From assembly GCA_003427395.1 (NCBI GenBank), contig BFEA01000263.1, positions 1,776,111 to 1,798,329 on the forward strand: a DNA stretch of 22,219 bases. Reading direction: 5' to 3'. Every line of letters starts with the position of its first letter. The first letter of the stretch is position 1. The DNA comes from Chara braunii (taxonomy: Eukaryota > Streptophyta > Charophyceae > Charales > Characeae). The notes under the pieces are model-generated. The model did no database searches and was not told the origin of the DNA. It worked only from the letters and a program-made list of their open reading frames with translations. The position numbers and the translations under genes are program-made. Below, one piece after another: positions 1 through 7,979 of this stretch.

Positions 1-159
1 CCCGGCCGATAGCGCTTCCCCACCCACGATTCCTCCCCCTTTCCCGCCTGTCTCTCTTTCCCCCCTGCATCGCGACCTACCCCCTTGCTTCCCAACGCGA
101 TCTGCCATCCCTTCCAATGCTCCTCCCCCGATTTACCTCCGCCCGCGCGCACGTACGCA

Positions 160-485
160 CCAGGGCTTGGCTGCAATGGCACATCTGCTAGAAGATAACG
201 CCGATGTCCTATGCTGAGCTCAACGAGAACAGAAATCTCGTGAGAAGCAAAAAGGACGAAAGCTCATTTGATTTTGATTCCCAGTACGCATACACACTGT
301 GAGAGCCTGGCATATCGATCCTCTAGCGTTTCCAGACTTGAAGCTAGAAGTATCCGGAAGTTACTGCAGGGATAACTGGCTTGTGGCCGTCAAGGGTTCA
401 TAGAGACATTGCTTTTTTATCCTTCAACGTCGCCTCTCCCTATCAAGGTGGAACGGGGACGCAGTGTTGACATCTCGCCGCAGCC
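160..485 (+). pseudogene. Decayed 25S/28S rRNA fragment (domain V, peptidyl-transferase region)
   Basis: The stretch follows the order of eukaryotic large-subunit rRNA. It has a GGCACATCTG-like start near 178, an intact block AGCTCAACGAGAACAGAAAT near 218, a TTTGATTTTGATT..CAGTACG block near 268, CATATCGATCCT near 310, TTGAAGCTAGA near 339, and the near-universal CAGGGATAACTGGCTTGTGG near 367. It ends near GCAGTGTTGACA (460-471). In a working rRNA this part forms the central loop of domain V of the ribosome. Several positions that are almost invariant in rRNA are changed, for example in the block after GTTCATAG (400-440), and flanking rRNA sequence is missing on both sides. It is therefore read as a truncated pseudogene. 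Identification is from remembered conserved motifs; the exact ends are uncertain by about 20 bases. Confidence 0.85.
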
Positions 486-553
486 ATCATCAGCTTCATC
501 ATCATCATCATAATCATCATAGGCATTACCATCAAGGATCTTCATCATCATCA
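485..553. repeat. Imperfect TCA/ATC trinucleotide microsatellite
   Basis: Runs of CATCAT/TCATCA are interrupted by short non-repeat bases. The tract directly follows the rRNA fragment. No coding role is apparent. Confidence 0.8.
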
Positions 554-556
554 CGC

Positions 557-1036
557 GCGATTGATCTGGTGACCTCGTCGTTCCACCGGGGGAACTATTG
601 AGAAGACCCTTTAGGGGTGATCTGAAGACCTTCCTCGACTAGGAGGAAGGACATCCATTGCTCCCCGCCCACCGGGAGTGCGGTATTGTCAATCTATCTC
701 CCTATTACTAATCCCCTCCCTTCCTCTCGGTGATTTCTCTCAAAGATCTCATCTTTTACCTCTTCTTTTATCTCCTCCCCATCTCCCCTTCTCTCCTTTA
801 ACCCCCCGTCTAATCGGTCGCATCATCCAAAATTCCTAATGCGCATGACACATATTCTCTCTTTTAGGGTTTGTTTGACATTTATTGTGGAGAGAGAGAG
901 AGAGAGAGTTATGGACCGTGAGATCTGTAGATGGAGACTTAGGTATATCGCCGATATCTCGTTTGATATTTCCATGTGTGCGGGCGTAGCCACACTTGTC
1001 TGGTATATAAGGCCTTGTCGCCCTGCACACAGAATA
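557..1036. other. Anonymous intergenic stretch, no gene seen
   Basis: Pyrimidine-rich sequence (about 690-830) is followed by a short GA tract (890-908). Short open frames on both strands look random. No RNA gene or repeat family was recognised. Confidence 0.5.
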
Positions 1037-1038
1037 TG

Positions 1039-1320
1039 TGAAAAAACGAGGTGTCAAGATACATTTGTTTCTATTCATAATAATAGAGGATGAACTTGTT
1101 GTTTTTGGCTTCGTATACTGGCAAATGAAGGTCAGAGGGGGTCCCTTGCAGCTGGTACAGGGCCTTGCCGCACACCACATTAAATATAAAGAAAAAGAAT
1201 GCACCTTCCTACTGACGGTGTCAAGATACATTTTTTTCTATTCATAGTAATGGATGTATCTTGCCGTCTTCTGTCGGACGATGCACTTGTTGTTTTCGTT
1301 TTGTATACAGTGTGGCGAGG
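1039..1320. repeat. Diverged direct repeat of about 170-190 bp spacing
   Basis: The block GGTGTCAAGATACATTT followed by TTTCTATTCATA occurs at about 1049-1079 and again at about 1217-1245. A second shared block, CTTGTTGTTTT followed by GTATAC, occurs at about 1095-1117 and 1287-1309. Spacing differs between the blocks, so the copies carry indels. The second copy contains a 9-bp inverted repeat, AAGATACAT (1223-1231) with ATGTATCTT (1254-1262). Confidence 0.65.
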
Positions 1321-1436
1321 CCCATACTACGATCCGGAAAACAGTGGGCTGCTGCTTGACCCTCTTTGTGCTGGTATTGATGGGGTTCGACCAGAGACAT
1401 AAATAACCTTGTGCTCCGTTTTTTTTTTTTTTTACT

Positions 1437-1441
1437 CACAG
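1437..1441. repeat. Target-site duplication, left copy (CACAG)
   Basis: CACAG lies directly before the TG that opens the left LTR. It is matched exactly by CACAG directly after the right LTR at 7509-7513. Five bases is the usual Ty3/gypsy duplication length. Confidence 0.88.
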
Positions 1442-1664
1442 TGTAGCGGTACCCCTACGGCCCGACAGTGAGACCGGACCAGTTTTAGGCCGCCGGCCTG
1501 ACCCTGGGCCGGTACCAGGTTGTTACCGTACCTGGACCTAGGTCGGTATATCACTTCGGCCTAGGCCCAGGTCCGACAGTCAGTTGGTTCATTCATTCAG
1601 TTGTTCGTTCGTTCATTTGGCCGGAATGGACCTTCACTCAGTTGCTGCTTCTCGTGTGTGTCCA

Positions 1665-1715
<51 letters not shown>

Positions 1716-1754
1716 CACGTGCCCTCCCCACGTGCCCTCCGCACTTGCATCACA
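1442..1754 (+). repeat. Element 1 5' LTR
   Basis: It is a direct repeat of 7240-7508. It carries a TATA-like TATAT at 1548-1552 also present in the other LTR, a CATTCATTCAGTTGTTCGTT segment near 1588-1607, and a long CT tract (about 1672-1712) that is much shorter in the 3' copy. It ends TCACA one base before the primer binding site. Confidence 0.92.
1548..1552 (+). promoter_or_regulatory. Candidate TATA box in element 1 LTR
   Basis: GGTATATCAC lies about 105 bases into the LTR and is conserved at 7345-7349 in the other LTR although nearby bases differ. The position suits a U3 promoter. This is inference from motif and place only. Confidence 0.4.
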
Positions 1755-1755
1755 T

Positions 1756-1767
1756 TGGTATCGGAGC
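1756..1767 (+). other. Primer binding site, element 1
   Basis: TGGTATCGGAGC starts one base after the LTR. It matches the plant initiator-Met tRNA primer site TGGTATCAGAGC except for one G in place of A. The same 12-base variant occurs in element 2. Confidence 0.88.
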
Positions 1768-1930
1768 AGGAAAACTGAATCCAGATCAGAAAAGCCCAGA
1801 AAACTGTCACCGTGCCCGCTTCACTGACACCCTGCCTGCATACGCCCTCCAGAGTCACTTCGCACAACAGGCTCGCCCTCAAGCTGTTTCCCCCCGTCTC
1901 GACCTCCAGCGCAGCACCCATGTAGCCGCG

Positions 1931-2302
1931 ATGTCTCATTCCCCAAACCCTCCTATGGTAGCAGGCATACCCGTTCGCAACTCTACCTTTGCTCCGCTTG
2001 CTATTCTTCCCGATGATTTTGGCCCGACCTTATCTTTGGCTGACACTACCGACACTGGTATACCTTCTCCTGCTTCGCCTAGCATCTCACGTGACCCCCC
2101 TCCTCTACGTCCTCCTACCAGGCATGCTCTTCGCACGGCCCGTTGCAGTGCTTCCCTTATTGCAGCTGAGGATATCATCGACTTCCTGAACCTCGAGTGT
2201 GTTAAGTTTCGTCAGGAACGTATCCGCCTTAAAGAGCGCATCCTGTCCGCGATGTTTCAGCGCCTTACCGATTATTTCGGTGCACCTCGGAACCTCGAGT
2301 AG
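1931..2302 (+). pseudogene. Short ORF in gag position, no recognisable Gag domain
   Basis: The first sensible ATG after the primer site opens a 123-residue frame ending in TAG (2300-2302). The product is Pro/Ser/Thr-rich at its N-terminus and has a helical charged stretch (about residues 83-115, including a FRQERIRLKERI segment). No capsid-like helical domain and no CCHC zinc knuckle are present. The frame is open upstream through the LTR, but that part translates the CT tract as Ser-Leu repeats and is unlikely to be used. The pol frame continues in the same phase right after the TAG, so this could be the N-terminal remnant of a Gag-Pol fused to pol by internal deletion, or a short first ORF ended by a read-through stop. 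I do not recognise a homologue. Confidence 0.5.
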
Positions 2303-3475
2303 AGTGTATCGCGCACTGTCACGCTTGGCGACAATCAGGCCAAATCCTTTGTCGACTCTGTGGTGCCTGATCTTCCGTTCTCCTTCCCCTTGCGGATGCC
2401 TCACAACCTTCGCAAGGCCCCTCGGTTCCATGACCAATGGACCTTCGACGTCATGGAAACCCTATACGATCTTGTTCTCGGCACTGCCTACTTCCATCAG
2501 TTCGCCCATGCCGGCCCCAATTGGACCCACAACGATCTCGTCCTCGACGCCAAGGATGGGAAGCAATACCGTATTTTGTTTTTGGGCAAATCGGACTCTA
2601 CACTTCCCCCCACTGTTAATGTCACCATTTGTACACCTACCCAGTTCCACCACTTCCTTCGTCAGCCTGATGTAGAACTTTACGTTGTCGACATCACGGA
2701 TCTCCTCACCTGCAACCCAATGCACCAGGACGTCGAGTTGGTCGAGCTCGATCCACCACCTCCTGAGCCCCCCGACCCTCTTGATTCCTCAACTTCCTTA
2801 CCCTCCTCTACCCCTGCTAGCCCATCTCATCTCCTCACTTTCCTTACCACGGACACACCCTCAGTCCCCACCAACACACAAACTCCCTCCTCCTCTGCTT
2901 CAGACGTCGCCGCTGCCAAGGAATTTGACACCCTTCTTTCTTCCTTGCCGCCCAGCGTTGGTGCCCTCCTTCGCGAGTATCGCGATGTTTTCCCACGATC
3001 CGTCTCCTACAGTATTATTCCTCTCATGCGCGATATCGAGCACCACATCCAGCTCGAGACTAACTATCGCATTCAGAATCGCGCCCCATATCGCCTTTCA
3101 GTTCCCGAAGCCCAGGAACTCAAGCGCCAACTTGAGGAGCTGCTTGGTCTGGGCTTCATTAAACCGAGTGCTTCCCCCTGGAGTGCCCCGGTCCTCTTCG
3201 ATCGCAAGAAGGATGACACCCTTCGTCTCTGTATTGACTACCGCGATCTCAACCACTACACGGTTAAAAACAGCTATCCCATGCCCCGCGCAAATGATTT
3301 ATTTGACCGCCTCATTGACCATCATTTCTTCACGAAGATTGATCTTCGTAGCGGATATCACCAAATCCACGTAGCCGAGGAGGACCAACCCAAGACCGCT
3401 TTTCGTTCTCGTTTCGGGCAGTACGAGTTTACCGTCGTGCCTTTCGGTCTCCGTAATGCCCCCACCACTTTCTAG
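2303..3475 (+). pseudogene. pol: Element 1 pol, part 1: protease C-terminal half, linker and N-terminal reverse transcriptase
   Basis: The frame is continuous with the preceding ORF after the TAG; its first ATG is at 2360. Counting from that ATG, residues about 25-55 ([10 protein letters not shown]) correspond to the retropepsin ILGxxWL strand, and the VTLGD segment just upstream of the ATG to an earlier protease strand. The catalytic D-S/T-G triad is not present. A Pro/Ser/Thr-rich linker covers about 130-185. The reverse transcriptase fingers and palm start near 230, with [24 protein letters not shown] and [10 protein letters not shown], whose D328 is the first catalytic Asp. The frame ends at TAG 3473-3475, inside the conserved NAPxTF motif where Gln is expected, and the same frame continues directly afterwards. 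This is a point nonsense mutation in one original frame. Confidence 0.88.
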
Positions 3476-4168
3476 ACGGCTATGAACACGATGTTCCAAG
3501 ACCTTCTTGAGGACTCTGTTCTAGTCTACATTGACGACATCCTGATCTACAGTCGTACCCTAGAGGATCACCTAACCCATCTTCGCACTGTCCTGCAACG
3601 ACTACGCGACCACGAGTTCTATGCGAAGCTTTCCAAATGCAGCTTTGCTCAACCCAAAGTCGACTTCCTCGGGCATCAGGTATCCGAGCACGGCCTCCAC
3701 ATGGACGACTCGAAGATCCAGGCCATCGTCAATTGGCCTACCCCTACATCTCTCCCTGCCCTGCGTAGTTTTTTTGGTTTGACCAACTACTATGATCCTT
3801 TTCTCAAAAACTACGCTCAGTATTCTTCCCAGCTTACCCCTCTGACCCGCGGACATCTCCCTTTTCATTGGACTCCGACTCACGAGGATGCCTTCCGCTC
3901 TCTCAAGCGACTTGTCACGTCAGCTCCTGTCTTACACTTACCCGACTACTCGCGTCCATTCATCGTCACCACTGACGCGTTCAAATTCGCTATTGGAGCT
4001 GTTTTCTCCCAGATCTACCCAGCCCCTTCTACTTCTCCTGATTCCACAGAGTCCGGCCTCCCTCGCATTCCTCGCTTCCCTCCCTCACCTCCAGCGACTG
4101 CGGCTCATCTTTCACCCATTGAGCCCACCCCCTCAGGGGCCCCACCCCCTTATTCCTGGCGTCGCTGA
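3476..4168 (+). pseudogene. pol: Element 1 pol, part 2: RT palm/thumb and start of RNase H
   Basis: The frame is the same as the preceding part; its first ATG is at 3482. Counting from there, LVYIDDILIYS at about 14-24 holds the YxDD catalytic pair (D18, D19). FLGHxVSEHG (about 62-71) and the FFGLTNYY connection motif (97-104) follow. RNase H begins at TTDAFKFAIGAVFSQ, with first catalytic Asp D165; the family usually has Ser where this copy has Phe. After residue about 180 a Pro/Ser-rich stretch of some 50 residues is inserted before the frame ends in TGA at 4166-4168. The continuation of RNase H lies in another frame, so a frameshift sits at about 4140-4170. Confidence 0.87.
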
Positions 4169-5034
4169 TGACGGTACAGTCGAATCTCGTGATGGAGTGT
4201 CCGGTTGCTTATCTATCGCGACAGCTACTTCCCGCTGAGCGTAACTATACTGCCGACGAGCGCGAGGTCCTTGCACTGGTCTACGCTGTTAAGAAGTTGC
4301 GTCATTACTTGCACGGCCACATTTTCACCGTTTTGACGCACGACTCTGTCCTCGCCCCCTTCCAGACGAAGCCTAAGCTCACTTCTCGTCAGGATCGTTG
4401 GTGGCGTGACCTCTCCGAGTTCGATTTCACCATCAAGAAGATTTTCGACAAAAGCAATCGCATGGCAGATGCCTTTTCCCGCCTGCCCGAACTTCAGTGC
4501 GAGGATCGTCAGCTATGTGCTATTTCAGCTCCCACCATCCACCCTGCCTTTCTGGATGAATATCGCCGCACATACACCCAGTGCCCTGAGTTTCAGTCCA
4601 TATACGCTGACCTACAGGCTGGCAAGTTCGTCCCTAACTTCCAGCTCGATCCTTCTGGACTCCTATACTGGCTTGGTCGCCAAGGTACCCGTACTCCTCG
4701 CTTATGTGTGCCCTCTACTGGCCAGCTCCGCGTTCGGGCCGTCGCTGAGTGTCACGACCAGCGCGTCGACTGTCATCTCGGTGTCTTCAAGACACATGAC
4801 GACCTTTACCGCCATTACTACTGGGAGCACCGTCGTCCCTTCACTAAGGAGTACGTCCGCACCTGCAGGATCTGCCAGGAGGCCAACATTCCCAACCACC
4901 CCCCCGACGGTCTTCTTCAGCCCTTACCCATTCCCACTCAGCGTTGGACTTCTATCTCCATGGACTTCATCGGTCCTCTTCGTCCCCCTACCCATGAGGC
5001 CACGACGCCATCTTCGTCGTTGTTTGTCGGTTGA
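4168..5034 (+). pseudogene. pol: Element 1 pol, part 3: rest of RNase H, integrase zinc domain and start of integrase core
   Basis: Residues about 11-105 complete RNase H: CPVAYLSRQLLPAERNYTAD, then EREVLALVYAV with E33 as a catalytic Glu, then SNRMADAFSRLPE. The usual T-D-H Asp site reads T57-H58-D59 here. Integrase follows. The HHCC zinc-binding residues are H196, H203, C233 and C236, and SMDFIGPL supplies the first catalytic Asp, D266. From about residue 278 the reading turns to Thr/Ser-rich sequence that does not fit integrase and stops at 5034, while the expected continuation is found in the next frame. A one-base loss near 5000-5005 would explain this. Confidence 0.87.
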
Positions 5035-6269
5035 CTAAGCATGCTCACTTCCTCCCTTGCAAGTATGTTAGTTCAGCCAAAGACATTGCCTCCCTATACT
5101 TCAACCATATTGCCATTCATCACGGTCTCCCCACTAGCATCGTCTCTGATCGCGATTCCCGCCTTACTTCTCATTTCTGGCGTGGACTCCATGAGATTTA
5201 TGGCACCGAGCTCCGCCTCTCCTCCTATCACCCCCAGTTAGATGGACAGATTGAGGTCATTAACCAAACGCTTGGGAGTATCCTCAAGAAGGTTGTTGAA
5301 AATGACTCTGATTGGGATCTGCATCTTGCTCACGCAGAGATCGCTTACAACCACGCTATTTCTCCTGCCACTGGCATGTCCCCCTACTACTGTGACTTGG
5401 GATATCACCCTCTTGTTCCATCTGATCTTCTTCGTCCATCTCAGATCCATCCCGACACCAAATGCTCAACACTCGACGACTGGGTAAAGGATATGGATGC
5501 GCTTCTTAGAAAGGCTCGAGAGAGCATTGCTAGCTCCCAGACTCGCATGGCCACTTGCGCCAACCGTTCTCGCATTGACCACCCCTTCAAATTTGGCGAC
5601 GAGGTCCTTGTCGACGCACGTCACTTCCAGCCCGAAGCTGACACGCTTCGGAAATTCATACGTCGATATATCGGACCATGCACCATTCTTGCACCCGCCG
5701 GACCCAATCATAACTGTCGGGTGAGCTTCAAATTGAAGCTCCCCGATTTCATGTATCGCGCTAACCTACATGATGTGTTCCATGTATCTCTTTTGCGCCC
5801 CTTCAGACGATCTCCTCCCGAGTTCCATGGTCGACCTTACCCTCGCCCTTCTCCCATCATCATTGAGGGTCACGAGGAGTTTGTCGTCTCTGATATCGCG
5901 TCCCGACGTATGACTGATGGTGACCCTCCCCGCCTCGAGTATCTCGTTCGATGGAAGGGTTACCTTGACGAGGAGTCTACTTGGGAGCCTCTCGAGCACT
6001 TGAAGCATGCTATGACTTTCGTGCGTGCTTACGATCGTGCTCATCCTTTCCCTTCATCATCCTTCCCTCCTACTTCTCGTCCTTCTACTATTGACCCATC
6101 TACCTCAGCGACCACTAACATTCCCCCTCCTCCATCGACGGGTCCTCATGCTCCACCGGTACTCGCCTTAGGTCCTCCTTCCCCTGTGGATGTGGTTCCG
6201 CCTGTCGTTGCAATTGATTCCTCTCGCCCTCAGCGTACCCATCGACTTCCTTCTCGTCATCGTGACTGA
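5031..6269 (+). pseudogene. pol: Element 1 pol, part 4: integrase core, C-terminal domain and chromodomain
   Basis: Counting from the ATG at 5031, SDRDSRLTSHFW gives the second catalytic Asp (D40) and YHPQLDGQIE the catalytic Glu (E75). The spacing is D-34-E, one residue short of the usual D-35-E. The integrase C-terminal part (about 180-260) includes FKFGDEVLVD and HDVFHVSLLRPF, the motif that normally precedes a chromodomain. The chromodomain spans about 282-335 with EYLVRWKGYLDEESTWEP. F284, W308 and Y311 could form the aromatic cage that binds methylated histone tails in canonical chromoviruses. A Pro/Ser-rich tail follows to the TGA at 6267-6269. Chromodomains of this kind are thought to steer integration toward heterochromatin. 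Confidence 0.9.
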
Positions 6270-6336
6270 TCTATACCCCCTATACGCTCTCTATCTTTTA
6301 CCATTCCTGGACACTTATGCAGCAGCTCCTGGATTC

Positions 6337-6388
6337 GGCTTCTACGTTTGGCTTCTACACTCGGCTACTACATTCGGCTTCTACATTC
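6337..6388 (+). repeat. 13-bp tandem repeat, four copies
   Basis: Four consecutive 13-base units of the form GGCTTCTACATTC (variants at one to three positions) start at 6337, 6350, 6363 and 6376. Confidence 0.85.
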
Positions 6389-6901
6389 GACCTTCGAACT
6401 CAGTGCTAGAGTACCTGTTGCATTGTTATGGACTTCTACTCGGTTCTTGCGGTACTCCTACTTCATCCAGGCTGCTCGGCTCGACTTCAGTCTGGAGACT
6501 CATCAGTTGGACTACTTTACTTTTTCGGCTACAGAGTTCCCATCATTCCCACCTATCCACCACCCATCGAGCTTACCCTTCAGTCGCATGATGACCCCTA
6601 TTTTCCCTGTCTATGTGGGTGTGTCTGCCTGCCGCCCTTCCACCTTACCGTATGTTGTGAGCCCGGTGTTGTGCTGTTACTCTCTCTCTGAGTCTGATGA
6701 CCCTTACTTGGTTGTGTGGGTGCCTCCTTGGAGTTTACTCTGAGAGTTGTACCTGCCACCTTCCCACCTATTCCTACCTTTGTCATGCGACTGAGTTCAT
6801 GACTGTGCCACATTCTTTTTCGACTTAGGAGATTGGTTTAGTTATTCTTTGGCCTTTAGGGCCTAGGTGTTGATTTATATTCAGCCTCTTTGGCTCATGA
6901 G

Positions 6902-7067
6902 ACATTTTTCTCTTTCTTGGCCGACATAGATCAAACATTTTTCTCTTTCTTGGCTGACACAAGTTAGACATTTTTCTCTTTTTTGGCCGACACAGGTCAA
7001 ACATTTTTCCCTTTCTTGGCCGACACAGGTCATACATTTTTCTGCTTTTTGGGTCGACTCAGACCGG
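6902..7067 (+). repeat. 33-bp tandem repeat, five copies
   Basis: Units start at 6902, 6935, 6968, 7001 and 7034 (the last is 34 bases). Each opens ACATTTTTCTCTTTCTTGGC and is followed by a GACACAGGTC-type end. A sixth partial copy starts at 7068. Because 33 is a multiple of three, the minus strand gives 11-residue Lys/Arg/Cys repeats, which I read as a by-product. Confidence 0.92.
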
Positions 7068-7239
7068 ACATTGTTGCATAGATTAGGCTTGAGGCTGAGT
7101 CTGCATTGCATCCCTTTTCTTGCATGGAGCTTGCTTCGCATCTAGGATTGTTTCCTTTGCCGTTCCTTTTGGATTTCCTCTATTTCAGCGGATAGCGTGT
7201 TTGATGTATCGCTTGATCCATTCGCAGGTCTGAGGATCG

Positions 7240-7508
7240 TGTAGCGGTACCCCTCTGTCCCGGCAGTGAAACCGAACCAGTTTCAGGCCGTCGCCCTGAC
7301 ACTGGTCCGGTACCAGGTTGTTCCCGTACCTGGACCTAGGCCGGTATATCACTTTGGCCTTGGCCCAGGTCCGACTGTCAGTTGGTTCATTCATTCAGTT
7401 GTTCGTTCGTTCATTTGGCCGGATTGGACCTTCACTCAGTTGCTGCTTCTCGTGTGTGTCCATCTCCTCTCTCTCTCTATCTCTCACCATCTCCGCACGT
7501 GCGTCACA
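7240..7508 (+). repeat. Element 1 3' LTR
   Basis: It is a direct repeat of 1442-1754 with the same TGTAGCGG start, TATA-like site at 7345-7349 and TCACA end. It is shorter mainly because the CT tract and a neighbouring CACGTGCCCTCC duplication of the 5' copy are not expanded here. Confidence 0.92.
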
Positions 7509-7513
7509 CACAG
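7509..7513. repeat. Target-site duplication, right copy (CACAG)
   Basis: It is identical to 1437-1441 and marks the right end of element 1. Confidence 0.88.
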
Positions 7514-7975
7514 TAAGACTCTTTTACTTATTTCTGGACGTAATTGCGGTCAGATACATTCAAGGAGGTCGTAGTTATGGTCAGATACGTTGTAAGATTG
7601 TGCTAGCTTGAGTGTGCTCTCACACTAGCACATTCCTACTTGTATTTGACCCCAAATACATATGGGCATAGATGCATCTGACTGCAACCGCGTCTAGAGC
7701 TGAGTAGACACTTCACCTGAATACATTCATGCTACAAATGTGTAGTTGTACAAGTTGCGCAAGGGCCAGATGCAGACCACACACTCACTTTCTTCCCCTG
7801 CTCTTGCTTTCCCTTTTACCCTTACGCATATATTCAGACGCTTCAACTGGCTTTACAAATTATTTCTTTCAGTGATATAAGCCGCTCAGACTATTTTGTG
7901 CTAAATTCTCCTATGATCTGCAATGCTCTCCTCAATAATGCGTACCCCCCCCCCTCTCTCCCCTTTTGTTTTTCA
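7514..7975. other. Anonymous flank of element 1, no gene seen
   Basis: This is unique-looking sequence with a poly-C run near 7948-7957. The only structured item noticed is the inverted repeat at 7599-7632, listed separately. Confidence 0.5.
7599..7632. repeat. Hairpin-forming inverted repeat
   Basis: TGTGCTAG (7599-7606) pairs with CTAGCACA (7625-7632). Inside, after a 2x2 mismatch, TGAG (7609-7612) pairs with CTCA (7619-7622) around a 6-base loop, giving twelve paired positions. Confidence 0.7.
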
Positions 7976-7979
7976 CTGC

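Larger units (their letters stand above)
6270..7239 (+). other. Element 1 3' non-coding region
   Basis: About 970 bases lie between the pol stop and the 3' LTR. The stretch holds two tandem repeats (6337-6388 and 6902-7067) and otherwise no supportable gene. Small open frames on both strands look like by-products of the repeats. A purine run suitable as a polypurine tract is not evident just before 7240 (only TCTGAGGATCG). Confidence 0.65.
1442..7508 (+). mobile_element. Element 1: full-length Ty3/gypsy chromovirus-type LTR retrotransposon, coding region broken
   Basis: The element is bounded by two direct LTRs (1442-1754 and 7240-7508), each opening TGTAGCGG and closing TCACA, with a matching 5-bp CACAG duplication outside. 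A primer binding site follows the left LTR. The internal order is a short ORF, protease remnant, reverse transcriptase, RNase H, integrase, chromodomain, which is the Ty3/gypsy order. By eye the LTRs are about 93% identical outside the CT tract, so the insertion is not recent. Total length is about 6.07 kb. The gag and protease active-site region are missing, two in-frame TAG codons and two frameshifts break pol, and no clean polypurine tract is seen before 7240. This copy cannot supply its own proteins, although its cis ends look complete. Confidence 0.93.

Noticed and set aside
160-485. Functional rRNA gene
   Set aside because: Too short and changed at nearly invariant positions; no flanking rDNA sequence.
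1601-1930. Upstream extension of the first ORF of element 1 through the LTR, with Ser-Leu repeats
   Set aside because: The Ser-Leu run is the CT microsatellite; the ATG lies inside the LTR before the primer site. It is open by repeat structure, not by coding.
6902-7067. CRISPR array
   Set aside because: Units are directly adjacent with no unique spacers, the region lies inside an LTR element, and no cas genes are present.
6825-7141. Minus-strand frames with 11-residue Lys/Arg/Cys repeats
   Set aside because: They are produced by the 33-bp tandem repeat, whose length is a multiple of three. They run against the element sense and contain no domain.
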